A DNA stretch of 64,000 nt from Liopterus haemorrhoidalis (Eukaryota > Arthropoda > Insecta > Coleoptera > Dytiscidae): contig OZ020625.1 of the NCBI GenBank assembly GCA_963971575.1, forward strand, positions 124,001 through 188,000. Reading direction: 5' to 3'. A program made the position numbers and the translations under genes. Below are positions 39,237 to 52,100 of this stretch, in pieces. Position 1 is the first letter of the stretch, and every line of letters starts with the position of its first letter. Below the pieces are notes generated by a model. It searched no databases, was not told the DNA's origin, and saw only the letters and a program-made list of their open reading frames with translations.

Positions 39237-42200
39237 TCAGGTATTGAACGGCTGCGGGTTGAAGTTTGGCACAAAGGGCTGTCGATCTTTGTCGCTCTTA
39301 TGGGGGGCGGCATACATCTTGGCCCCCATCTCCGGGAAAATGGCGCTCAGGTTGAAGTTGGTGAGCTGGGTATTGGAGGCGGCTGCGGCCGGGTAGACGT
39401 GCGGGAACTCCTCCGTGCCGCCCCCAAAACCGACCTCGGCAAAGGGCGGCACAGTCAGTTCGCTCGGCCTGGGCTTGCGGGAACCCCTCTTGGGGGCGGC
39501 ACAGTTACGTGGCCGCTGCTGGTACTGCACGGGAGCGGTACCCGAGGGCTGGTACGGGATATAACCGCCCCCAGTGAAAGGCGTATAATGAACATCTTCG
39601 TTGTTGCCGGTATACCCCCCCTGATACTGCTGACCCTGTTGGTACGGGGGCGGTTGCTGCGTGTACTGCTGCCCGCCGCCTCCAATCAAAGCCTCCGCTG
39701 AATAACTGCCCCCAGAACTCTGTTTATACCTCTTGTTATCCCACTTGGCTCCCTTAAAGCAATCTGTGTTTGTGTTCTTCCGTTTCGCGTGACTTTGCTG
39801 GGGGCCGTGGTTCGCCCTGGGGGCGGCGGGCGCCTGTTTGCTGCCCGCCCTCTTGTCCACGAGCTGGCTGACCGAGAAGCTGCCCCCAACCATCTCAGCG
39901 GGGGCGGCAGTACCGTAATTCCTGTTGCGTTGCGTGTGTCTGTTGTTCGGCCGCCTCTCTTGCGGCGGCGGCTGCTGCTGAGCCTGCTGGTGTTCCCCGG
40001 GGGCGGCGATGGACAGGGCGAGGTCCCCGATGAGTGTGGGCAGAGCCGGAGGCGGCGGTTCAGTGAACTGGGGCAGAAGCCTACCTACGGATGAGAATTT
40101 ATTTTTAAATATCGATACATACAGTCTGTTCCAAACGGTTAGGCGGAACTAAATGGGAATTTCGTTCTTTTAGGTTGTCACGAGAAGGGACCTTGCTTGG
40201 GTTATTTCATTTTTCACGTTGGAATGTCAAAATTTAAAATTCCAACAATGAAACCATAGAAACGAATGACATGTCAAAATTAAATTATTTTTTTTTACAA
40301 ATTTTAATAACAAAAAAATAAATAAATGGGAAATTTGTATAAGCAGTTCATTTTTGTAAGAACAAACTAAGAGGGAATTTTGTTTTCAATAGTTTGCATC
40401 TTTGAAGCTGTACGTCATGTTGGTATTAAAAAATGTCACTTTTTTAAAATGTCGATCCATTTGACATATGTCATAATGAAAAATGATATCTTAATTATAA
40501 TGATCATAACCTTATCAACCTAAAGTCGGTTTTACAGTGTAAGGAATATTTTTAATTGACATTTTAAGTCAGTAACACACCATAAAAGTAACCAAAATAC
40601 CCAGATCTAGTGTGTTCTTACAAAAGTGAGCAGCTTATACAGTCTGTTCCAAACGGTTAAGCGGAACTAAATGGGAATTTCATTCTTTTAGGTTGTCACG
40701 ACAAGGGACCTTGCTTGGCTTATTTCATTTTTCACGTTGGAATATCAAAATTTAAAATTCCAACAATGAAACCATAGAAACGAATGACATGTCAAAATTA
40801 AATTATTTTTTTTTACAAATTTTAATAACAAAAAAATAAATAAATGGGAAATTTGTATTAAAGTCTGTTCCAAACGGTTAGGCGGAACTAGATTTTGCAA
40901 TCTAGTTACTTTCATCGTTTAAATCGTGCTTTTCACCCATTTTGTTTAAGCTTTGTAAATCATACTTACAATAAAATTTTTTTGGTTAAGGTTAATATCA
41001 TTTTAAAATGTCATTTTCTTTATATTTTGATGTTTTGTGTCATTCTTAATACAAATATCCCATTTATTTATTTTTTTGTCATTAAAATATATAAGAAAAA
41101 TAATTTAATTTTGACATGTCATTCGTTTCCATGGTTTCATTGTTGTAATTTTAAATTTTGACATTCCAACGTGAAAAATGAAATAACCCAAGCAAGGTCC
41201 CTTTTCGTGACAACCTAAAAGAACTAAAGTCCCATTTAGTTCCGCTTAACCGTTTGGAACAGACTGTAAATGGGAAATTTGTATTAAAGTCTGTTCCAAA
41301 CGGTTAAGCGGAACTAGATTTTGCAATCTAGTTACTTTCATCGTTTAAATCGTGCCTTTCGGCCGTTTTGTTTAAGCTTTGTAAATCATACTTACAACAA
41401 ACATTTTTTGGTTAAGGTTAATATCATTTTAAAATGTCATTTTCTTTATATTTTGATTTTTTGTGTCATTCTTAATACAAATATCCCATTTATTTATTTT
41501 TTTGTCATTAAAATATGTAAGAAAAATAATTTAATTTTGACATATGTCATTCGTTTCCATGGTTTCATTGTTGGAATTTTAAATTTTGACATTCCAACGT
41601 GAAAAATGAAATAACCCAAGCAAGGTCCCTTCTCGTGACAACCTAAAAGAACGAAATTCCCATTTAGTTCCGCCTAACCGTTTGAAACAGACTGTAAATG
41701 GGAAATTTGTATTAAAGTCTGTTCCAAACGGTTAGGCGGAACTAGATTTTGCAATCTAGTTTACTTTCATCGTTTAAATCGTGCCTTTCGGCCGTTTTGT
41801 TTAAGCTTTGTAAATCATACTTACAACAAACATTTTTTGGTTAAGGTTAATATCATTTTAAAATGTCATTTTCTTTATATTTTGATGTTTTGTGTCATTC
41901 TTAATACAAATATCCCATTTATTTATTTTTTTGTCATTAAAATATATAAGAAAAATAATTTAATTTTGACATATGTCATTCGTTTCCATGGTTTCATTGT
42001 TGTAATTTTAAATTTTGACATTCCAACGTGAAAAATTAAATAACCCAAGCAAGGTCCCTTCTCGTGACAACCTAAAAGAACTAAATTCCCATTTAGTTCC
42101 GCCTAACCGTTTGAAACAGACTGTAAGAATGCACAAAATATCAAAATATAAAGAAAATGACATTTTAAAATGATATTAAGATTTAACAAAAAATGTTTGT

Positions 42201-44873
42201 TGCAAGTATGATTTACAAAGCTTAAACAAAACGGCCGAAAGGCACGATTTAACCGATGAAAGTAACTAGATTGCAAAATCTAGTTCCGCCTAACCGTTTG
42301 GAACAGACTTTACGCGATTCGATATATAAAAAAGAAACAAAATCTCTAAAATAAACTATTTGATTATTTAAAAAAAAAAAACTATTATTAATACAAGAAT
42401 ACCGATATTTCGTGCGAATATCGATATTTTGCACGATATATCGCATTTCAAATATCGATATAAAAATATTTTCAAAATATCGATATATCGTTCCCATGTT
42501 TAACTTACCAGGCGACCAGGACCAACGGATCTCTTCCTCTGGCGGAGGCGGGGGTTTGTACCCCGGCTGTTGTCCATTGAACCTCTGCTCCTCCCCCCAC
42601 TCCGGGGGCACTGGGGGCGGCGGAGGCGGCGGAAAAGCCGTGTGCTCAGTCATCCAGTTAACAGTAGTCTTCCTCTTCTCCTTCTCCTCTTGCACATACC
42701 CGGGGGCGTGATTTTGGTCATAAAGCGGGGGCGGCTGCCCAGTATACCTCTGCCCCCCGGGGGCGGAAGCCAATTTCTCTTTAGCGCACTCCTGATAACC
42801 ATATTCACTATAACCCCAACTCATTTGATACTGACTTTTAGTCCCGCCTCCGGGGGTGGCAACCGCCCCATGATTCACATCAGCAAATGGATTAAAAGTA
42901 TTACAATTATCAGCCTGCGTTTTGTACTGTAGTTCCCCGTAATGTGCCCCGGAGGTGGCACTGAATTCCTGTTTCCTTTCTGGGGTGTGTTTGTTCTTTC
43001 TAACATAATCCGTTGAATGTTTTTTGTTGGGGGCGGAATTCTGTGGGAAGTAAACCTTGGGGGCGGCCGAGGTATTGGGGGCGGTTTGCTGAAGCCAACT
43101 ACTGAAATTATCTGTGGTTGTGTACGTATGCGAACTGGGAGCAGTAGAATTTTCGATAGTTCCAATTTGTAATAATGTTGGTGTGTCCTGGCGACTTTCA
43201 GGTTCCTTGCCACCCCCGGCAGCGGCTGCATGTCCTCCAGTGGGGGCGGTTAAAGTACTGACCAAAGGAAAAGCCAACAAAAATGCAGCAGTAGGAGACA
43301 TACTTTCCGGATGATGTGACCCTGAAACACCACCCCCAACAGCGGCTGCCGCCCCCAACTCCGCGAATATATCATTAGATAACTCCGAGTGACCGACTTG
43401 AACATCTATAACTTTCTCGGTAACACTACTTATAACTTCCTTAGTCTCAGTTAATAACACAGTTGGGGGCGGGTCTACGCCACCCCCAGCACTCCGCAAC
43501 TCCGCGAACAGATCACTAGACAACTCCGATTGGACCGGTTCAAGATTCTTATCATTCCGAGTAGAATCACTCTTGGCTGCGGTAAAACTTGCTTCGGAAA
43601 TTCCAAAATTCGAGTTTTCTTTTGAAACACTTGTCTCGGGGACTGACTGCTCCCCCACTTCAACTGTGGGACCTGCAACAGCTTCCGCAAGTGGACCATC
43701 ACCCGAAACCGATGTAATTTCCTTAATACGGTTATTCTCATCAGTTTTTGTTAATTCGGTTTTATTCGATGATTGAATATCCTTACTTGGAATATCTTTT
43801 GTTTCAATAGTTTTGGAAGGGTCTAATTTATCATCCACAGCCACAATTTTCTTATCAGTTTCCAATTTTTTTTCCTTAACCTCACTTTTTTTTTGGCATT
43901 TTTTTAGTGGTCTACGTTTAATTTTCTTCTTCCCCAGTGTTTGAGGGGCAGCCTTGGGGGCGACCGTTTGCCTCAGCGGTGGAATAGGTACTTTAGCACC
44001 TCGACCGGATTTACAAGATATTTTCCTGGGTCCGTTCTGGCTCGGAACCAGTATGACGGTGGTCGAACCTACCGGAGGAGCTTGCACTACCGGAAGAACA
44101 CTCCCGTTGGCCAGGATCAATGTTCCGGGACCCAGCGAGGGATTCGTATACACAGGACTTCCCAAACGAGCCACACGTTTACTTATAACTTGATTTAATC
44201 CTTTCGTCACAACTTTGTTTAATTTTTTACCCTGTGGTTTATTATTCACGTCTATATTCTCATTGAGGGATCTTGTTGGACGATTATTCTTCTTCCTAGC
44301 CCTTACAGGAACCGATTTAGTCCTACAATCAAATTTATTAAAACAAAAATTTGAATAAATTATATTTTTTATACCTCTGTGTTTTATTAGGGGATATTTT
44401 CTTCTCCTGGTGTTGCTTAGCGAGTTGTCGAGCTTTCTCGGGACTGATCTTAGCGCTCCATTTCCTCGGAGGGCCTTCGATCGCTTCGATCCCCGGTTCT
44501 GTGGGTATCCGCAGTCCTGCACTGCGCAACAGACTGCACAGTTGTTCATTGCGAGCGAGTAGTTTCTCCAGTCGTTCATTTAGCAACCGCAACTCCTCTG
44601 ATCGGGCCGTGTCCGCTGCCCCGGACAGGAGGTCTTTGTTCCGGCGCTGCAGGTCTGTTATGGCGGACGACGCGCGCTGCAATACCTCCGCCTTGCTGAG
44701 GGCGGCGCTCGTCTCATGTCCAGGCAGTAGTTTGGCGAGAGCACTGAACAGATTCTTTAATCTGTCTCGTCTTTCCCGTTCCCACACTCGGCACTTGCTA
44801 CAAATTTACACCTCTGTATTAAGTGTTCCGTGTCGATTTTTCAACACATTTACCTGAGTTCTCTCTTTGCCAT
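39237..44873 (-). CDS. USF3: USF3-like bHLH transcription factor (4 exons, 1034 aa)
   Basis: Exons on the minus strand are 44873-44854, 44797-44375, 44322-42509 and 40084-39237. All introns are GT-AG, the phases agree, and the sum is 3105 nt. The start is the ATG in CCCATGGC. The upstream ATG at 44907 is in another frame and does not continue into the bHLH. Residues about 8-60 are the bHLH, with a WERERRDRLK basic region holding the E-box-contacting Glu and Arg, followed by a leucine-rich coiled coil (about 70-100). The rest is disordered and rich in Pro, Gly and Gln. SYSAEALIG (about 879-887) and LTNFNLSAIFPEM (about 993-1005) match motifs I recall near the end of human USF3 (SYSAEALIG; LSNFNMTSLFPE), which is why I choose this family. 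Human USF3 is more than twice as long. A nuclear E-box regulator is expected from the family; targets are unknown. Exons 3 (part) and 4 are duplicated in the left arm. Confidence 0.85.
40122..40337. mobile_element. Partial MITE family A, right arm
   Basis: Starts CAGTCTGTTCCAAACGGTTA at 40122 after TA and breaks off where family B begins at 40340. It is the uninterrupted counterpart of 9058-9679. Confidence 0.85.
40340..40637. mobile_element. MITE family B, right arm
   Basis: 298 bp, the inverted counterpart of 8758-9055, flanked by TA on both sides. Confidence 0.85.
40640..42310. mobile_element. MITE family A with three nested copies
   Basis: The outer element is interrupted by copies at 40861-41265, 41287-41694 and 41715-42123. 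Each is followed by the same roughly 20-bp ATGGGAAATTTGTATTA stretch, so the repeat unit is about 427 bp. The left arm has only two. The copies lie in the intron between exons 3 and 4 of the USF3-like gene. Confidence 0.88.
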
Positions 44874-44947
44874 GGGTCAACATGAAGAGGCCCCAGGAGT
44901 CGTTCATGCTCCTTGCCACCGGATTTATTATTTAGTCACCATCCCAA

Positions 44948-44956
44948 CTTTATATA
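44948..44956 (-). promoter_or_regulatory. TATA-like box upstream of the USF3-like gene
   Basis: TATATAAAG on the minus strand, 75 bases before the chosen ATG. If used, the transcript would start near 44920 and carry the out-of-frame ATG at 44907 as an overlapping upstream start. Confidence 0.35.
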
Positions 44957-46123
44957 TTTTATTTAAAAACGTTGGTGTTTGGAGGTTAACATGAGCTGTC
45001 AATAATTTCATGCGGCGATGACAGCGCCAAAACGTATCTGAGTTCAACTAACGGCGGACCGAGTCATATAAAAGGGCATAATTTTTCAGTCATATAAAAA
45101 GGTATTTTTATAGGCTGTTTTTTTGATTTAAGTGGAACTTGATTTTGAAAAATAATAACTTTTACCGTTTAAATGAGGCTTTTGGTAATTTTGTTTAGCA
45201 AAAGCAAACTTCAATCGTGAAAGTATTAGCTGGTGTCAACTCACAACTGATTTTATTAGTACTTTTATTTTTATTAGTATTTTATTAGTATTTTTATTAG
45301 TATATTAATTATAATGATCATAACCAAAAATTGTCAAGTCCGTTTCACAGTGTAAATCCATTATTTAAACCATTTTTATAGTTGGCAATACAATATAAAG
45401 GTACCCAAAATAACCAGATCTGGTCTGTCCTTACAAAAGTGAAAAAGAAAACATATTATATATTAATTTTTAGGATTTTGTAGGTATGACCAAAAAACCC
45501 TTATACCATCATTTTGTTGTCTGTCTGTCTGTGTGTGTGTCTGTGTGTATACACGATAACTCAAAAACGGTTTAACTTAAAGAGTTCGTTCTGGTACTAA
45601 AAAATTCTCCTAATAATTGGGAAGAACCCTATTGTTTTTTATTAAAATCCGAAACCGGAAAAGGAAGCTATTAAACTTTAAAATTTTAAAAAATTCGTAA
45701 CTAGTAAACCAAGCCTTGGACAAAAAATTGTATAGGACAAAATTGGATGTATTTTTGAAGATTTACCTAAATATTTTTTTAAATTAAAAAAAAATTATGT
45801 ATTTTTTTTATTATTATTATTTTTATGGGAGGGCAAGTAAAAGGTAATAAGTAAATTATATATTTTTATAATAAAAATACCTACAACAAATTATTTACAT
45901 ATTTAAAATAAGAAATACTTGAAATACTTTGTTGCATTACTAGGCGATTCATTTAAAAATATATTAAACATTAAAATGGATGTCATGAAATTGACTGACT
46001 TTTTAAACTAGGCGGGTCATCAACAGAGTAATTCAAATCACTCCATTGAGATCAGCGTCACCTAAGGACTAGCATCTGTATCAATTCATCTAAGGTGAAT
46101 ATCGGGGAAATGGAGAGGGGGGG
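44957..46123. other. Intergenic region with MITE relics
   Basis: A decayed family A fragment lies at about 45113-45210 (AAGTGGAACTTGATTTTG) and a family B relic at about 45298-45445 (ATTATAATGATCATAACC). A GTCTGTCTGTCT/GTGTGT microsatellite at about 45519-45550 is followed by ACGATAACTCAAAAACGG, a setting often seen in insect repeat tails. No gene is seen. The transporter stop lies at the right edge. Confidence 0.6.
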
Positions 46124-49100
46124 TCAAAGTTTAGTATCGGTGGCCGCGACCACCTCAGTTCTCCTCTTGAGTTTCATCTGTATCTCCTCCAGGGTCTTCC
46201 CCTTGGTCTCAGGTATGAAGAGATATGTACAGATGGCTGTGAATATGCCGCAGAGGGCGAACAGCAAGAAAGGTACATGCATTCCCCAGGTGGAGGATGT
46301 CCAGTAGTATATCCTGATAGAGACGATCGCCTGAACATTGTATATGAGATCGGCCAGGGTCATCCCGAAGGCCTTGACCGAGGTGGGAAATATCTCCCCG
46401 GTCACCACGATGGGCACCAGTCCCAACCCGCTCCTGTAGGCGAAGGCGTAACACAAAACTGCGACCAACGGCACCAGCTTGACGGAATCAGAGCCGGAGG
46501 GTAGCGATCCCATCGACTGCAGAAGGAAGTAGACCCCGAGCACGCCAAGGAACAGCGAGGCGCTCAGGCAGCTCGATATCAGGAGGGCCTTTCGTCCGAA
46601 CTTATCCACGAAAGGCCCGGCGATCAACAGGGCCAACTAAAACAAACATCCATTTACACCTGCACACCACACGTACCGAACAATCTGTAACGAATCGAGT
46701 AGACCAGGCGTCTGGGAACAATTTTAACCATTACCCAAAGATATATTTCTTTACACCGACATTATCCCATTGGCTTGTAAAAAAGAGGTCCTTACCTCCT
46801 AAAATCTAAGTGACGAGCAAAAAAAAAGGATCCTCACCTCTCAAAATCCAAATGACGCGCAAAAAAAAGGTCCTCACCTCCCAAAATCTAAATAATGAAC
46901 AAAAAAAAGGTCCTTACCTCCCAAAACCTAAGTGACGAGCAAAAAAAAAAGGTCCTCACCACTCAAAATCCAAATGACGAGTAAAAAAAAGGTCCTCACC
47001 TCCCAAAATAAGTGACGAGAAAAAAACTAACACGTTTATAAAATAGCAAATTGGAAAAATTTCCTTATTACCTCCAAAAATTTAATTTTTACCCCATTTG
47101 GGGTAATTTACCCCGGTTCCCCGACCGTTGGAGTAGACCGTCAGAAACTAACGCCTACTACCCGAAATCCTTTACTCAGAAATCTCACTTCAGTTTGAGA
47201 TTAGACGTAATATTATACCACAGGCTCGCTACCTAGCTGGTAATAAATGGTACGTTGCAGGGCCGGCTCAGACCTCGGATTTTCGGGACTTTTCCCGAGG
47301 CCCCGCGCTTGTAAAGGTCCCATACGCGTAATTTTAGGGCCCCGCACAATTTTTTTGCTCAAGGTAACCCAGCAAACATTTTTATACGGGCCAGTACTGA
47401 TAAAGCACATACTCCCCGGCATTGAAAGTAATGGGCCAGTACCCCGGTGTCCCCGGGGCCGTTACTGGCCCATTGATGTATCAGTTGCTGGCCCAGCAAC
47501 GGTAAAGTACAAAATAATCGCATTAGTTGCAAGATTTATTTCTGATGGTTTTAAGTAAAAAGTATGAGTGAAGAAGAGTGCTTATAAAATGCTGGTAAAG
47601 TACTTCGTATAGGCGGAATGCAAAATACAAATGTGAAGTACATTATTAATACTGGCGTTGCACTTACTTTTGGTGCCAGTAATTTACCAGCATAAAAGCA
47701 GTTGGCCAGCATTCGGCCGTTAGTTGAATGTTTGCTGGGTACCGTCCCCTTGAACAACACTAAACCCTTTTTCCACGAAATGCCTAGAAACTTCTCATAA
47801 AAACACACGACTCTCTGAAGAGAAAATCAGATAGTATTCGGTTCTGTTAATAGTAACATCTAAGTAGTTGCATTCGTTGAGGCACTGTGTCGATATTTCT
47901 GGTGGTCAACTCGATTCCGTTCGTTTAACATTTTATTCTTTATTTTAAATTCATTTTAATCATTTAAATCAGGGTTTCGAACCGTTTTTTTTTTCGTTTC
48001 GGTTTTCGTTTCGGTTCAATTAAAAAAATATATATCAATTCGGTTCCGGTTTTCGTTCCGGCAAAAATAACGTTTTGTTTTCGGTTCAGTTCCGAGTAAT
48101 AAATTTTTAAATGCTTTTGTTAGTTGATAATAAATGGTAGGTTGTAAAGAAACGTAACCGGTTCGCTAGAACCCGGTAAGAGAAAGTCGTACCAGCATGC
48201 AGCTACCGAAGAGGATGGCGCTGAGTTCCAGGTTGAGAAAGCTACCGCTCTCGGCGAGGATCATCTGGACATTCATGAGCATGACGGAAATACCACAGAA
48301 GTGCTGGGTGGAATTGAGCAGCGCCATGATGAGCAGGGCCTTCCTGTTGGAGGGCACGATCACCAGGTCCTGGGGCCTGCCTCTCTCGCAGCTCTGCCTC
48401 TCGACGGCCGCAGAGATTGCTCCCAGCTCCTCGCTAACATCAGACCTTCGTCGCAACCATCTGGAAAACCTGAATCACTACCCGCAACATTTCCTTTTCA
48501 ATAATGCATCATTTTCATAATAGTGTCAAAGGCGCGACAGGGGTGAGAGGCGTGGTGTTATATTTACAAGTTCGAATTTCATGGTGGGGTTGGAGGCGTG
48601 ATAAGTGCGCGTTTTCGGTTTTGACAACATTTGTATCTAACCCAAATCTAACCTAAAAGTTTATACAAGTATTTGGAGTAAACGGTTATTCAATTTCATT
48701 AAATATGTCGTCAAATCGAAGGAGACGTCTAGCTCTTTTCATGTATATTTAGACTTATTGCGATATGAAGAAAAGCGATGGTGGGTACGTCCCATATATA
48801 CATAGAAACAGAAGGCAACTGGGAGATTATTTTAACTTGTTGCAAGAAATGAGACACAAAAAACACAGACAGTTACTTCAATTACAAGAAAAGAATTTAA
48901 TACACAATCTTTTTTACTTGACATCACAGTTTAGAATGAAGATTCTGTTGGCCCCTGCTTGGGGGTGTATTATTAGTATACCCACTGCATGACATTTCTG
49001 CAGACCAGATATTTGAAACCGAATCCATAATAATAAACTTTATGACTGCCGACAACATTGTAAAAGTCGCTATTTCGCTACATCAATTTACGTTTTTTTA

Positions 49101-52100
49101 ATTTTTTTTTAAGAAATTAATAGGTGTGTTCGATTTGCACATTTGCAGTTACTGTTTACTGCCGCGTTAAAAAATCTATTCGTTTGGTTGCAGTAACTGC
49201 AAATCTGTTTAATTTGTCGTAATTTACTGCCAGTTTATGACGCTACTGCGAAAAAGTTACAGCTGTTTCTCTTGCGGATTATTTGTTACGGCTGTTAACG
49301 CTTTAACGCGGCAGTAAACAGTAACTGCAAATGTGCAAATCGAACACACCTAATATAAGTGTCTCACTAAAGATCTCACCATTCCGAAAAAATATATCTG
49401 TTTGTATGGTTTCGACGGTGCGGCCAGCGCTAGAGTTGAAATTTCTGAACTTGCGACACCGCGCTTGTAACACCGCGCTTGTAACACCGCGCCTACGACA
49501 CCATGGTACGGGTTTTTTCAAAATAGAGCGATCCTATTGGTTGAATTTCTTGTTCCACGCTTCCAATACCAGAATGAAAATGATACATTACTCTACAGAC
49601 TACCTGAGAGATTTTTCCGCTTTATCCTTGTCGTCCTTCAGGAGGCAATAGTAGGGAGTCTCGGGCATCCAGACGAAGGTGGCGATTTGGAGGACATTTA
49701 TGGCTGCTCCCACACTGCTCGATGCCCATATCGGTATGAAGGGAATGGCGCAGTATCCCAGCAGAGTTCCCACCATCATCATGGTGTATATGAAAGTACC
49801 GAGGAAACCGCGTATCTTTGCATCAGCACACTCCGCTATGTACATGGGGGCGGCCACAAAGGACGTGTTACCCGCAGCACCTAAACATCACAAACATCCC
49901 AACACCAGACCACCAACACTTAAGTACCAAAAATAAAATAAAATAATGGTAAATAAAATAATTTTTTTTCCCCCTCAAATATAAAATAAGTCCACCTTCT
50001 CGAGAAACAATTAAATGTGTTTAAGCCGGCGTAAATAATTTTTGAATACTTTTAATTTTGAAAAAAATTATTTTTTAAATTTTACTCCTCTAGTTAGGCT
50101 ACCCGCGGTACATATGTGTATAATGGGTAACTTATCTCTGGTAGAAAAAAATAATTATTTTTGAAAAATTCTTTGTTGCTTTACTAAGGCCCCTAGAAGC
50201 TTCAAAATTTGACATACTTTCAAAAAAGATATGCCCAATCGAATGGTGTTTTGAGATTTTTGATATTTTTTTTAGTTTTTGAGATACGGTCTCCTAAATT
50301 TGTGGAAATTTTGATTTTAGAAATTTGTTATTTATGACATTATTAAAGCCTTTAAAATCTTCAAAATTTGGTCATAATACAAATAAAATGCGCCCAATCG
50401 AATGGTGTGATTACTTTTTTGATAAATTATTTTAGTTTTGGGCAAACGTCCTTCCAATCTTGTCTTGTGGATGCAATTTTGATTTTACAAATGCATTATT
50501 TGTGACAGTATAAAATCATATAAAAACTTCAAAATTTGGTCAAAATACAAATAAAATACGTCCAATAGACAGGATCCATTGCTGTGTATGTGGCATATAT
50601 GAACATTCATGAAGTAACGTCCTGATTCAGTTTTAAAAGTAAAATAAAATGTAAAAATCGGAATGTGCCATATATGGGACACTATGCGGTAAAGGGTTAA
50701 CGAGACGAGTGATAGTACAGAGAGTAATACCCTTTTCACACTAGATCTTTAAAACGAGTGAACTTAAAGTTCACCGATGTTTAACATCGGTATGCTTTCA
50801 CACTTAATGTTTAAATCTCTGGTGCTGTCATCAACTACAGTAATTTTGTCCTTAAGTTACCGTCATGAAATTACCAGTTTTGAACTGTCTGCGCAGACGC
50901 ACATTTTGAATTATTATAAACAAATATGGATATTTCATTTCATTCTACAATAAAGACACTACAATAAAGAATATATTACACCTGTATTAACATGTAAGTC
51001 GATACATTTTATCTCAATTATTGTAGCTCTGTATTTTATAGAACACATTATTAAAATAAATAATTTTATTATAACAATAAGTATAAACTTCTTATAACGT
51101 CGATATAATACAGTATTCTTGTTTATGATAATATAAAATGTTGACAGCACAAATTCAAGGAGTATTTTTTTATAATAGAAATTAAGTTGGCAATGCGGAC
51201 GATGTTTAAGACGCAGATCACTGTCTTAAACATCGCTTGTATTTAGACGAGGCCATACGGTTTCACATTAGCGCTTAAAGATACATTTACTTTAACATCC
51301 GATCTTAAAGATCTAGTGTGAAAAGGGTATTAAGATGAACAGAATGTTGCTAGTACAAGTTATTGTAATAAATATTTTTTCTAAAAATTGTTTCATAAAT
51401 TTGGGGTGCGTCTTATCGTCCAGTGCGTCTTATGGTCCGAAAAATACGGTAATTTAAATTTTTGTATTAGAAAGTGGCGTTTACTCTGATTTCCAGCCCG
51501 GGTGGTACCTGTTATAAATCTGGCAATGTACATCAGTGTGATACTGCTGGTGGAACCGATGATAATCCAAGCCAGGAGATTCTGGGCACTCGCCAGGAGA
51601 ATGGCTCCCTTGCGTCCGAGCCTGTCAACGGCAAAGACCGTCACTGGGAGCCCGAATATGCCCCCGAGCCAGTACAACATCTCCAACATGTATGCGTGAT
51701 GTTCCGTTATCGGTCCCACGGGGCTGTCCTCCTTCTGGAGCACCGGAACAGCGGGCGACGACCAACCATAGTGAACCCCATCGGACATAACAGCCATAGT
51801 CGCTAAATCACAATATTAACCAACAATGCACTAGATTCACATTCAATCTACAAAAAATTGCCTTTTCAAAATTTAATCTTGTTTGAATAATAGGGGATAG
51901 GCATGATTTTTTTTTTATTTTTTATTATATTCCTCTTGTTAAATATAAACATAAAAAACAGTTTTTATTTATTTTTTTTGTAATTTGAAGGCTTAAAAAA
52001 ATCATAAATGTATATAGCGCGCGAAAACGACGTGTGACGTCATACCCCTTCTAACTGACGTATGACACTACTAGCTTACCGGCGTACATAGTCTGTTCTG

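Larger units (their letters stand above)
27128..43961 (-). repeat. Right arm of giant inverted repeat
   Basis: The inverted counterpart of 5430-26447. It runs continuously into the rest of USF3-like exon 3 at 43962, so this arm is the original context and the left arm is the copy. The unique part is 37736-43961. Confidence 0.93.

Noticed and set aside
44854..44907. The ATG at 44907 (MNDSWGLFMLTHGKERTQ) as the USF3 start
   Set aside because: Joined across the GT-AG intron it is out of frame with the bHLH. The ATG at 44873 gives the right phase (AG|C) and the complete basic region.
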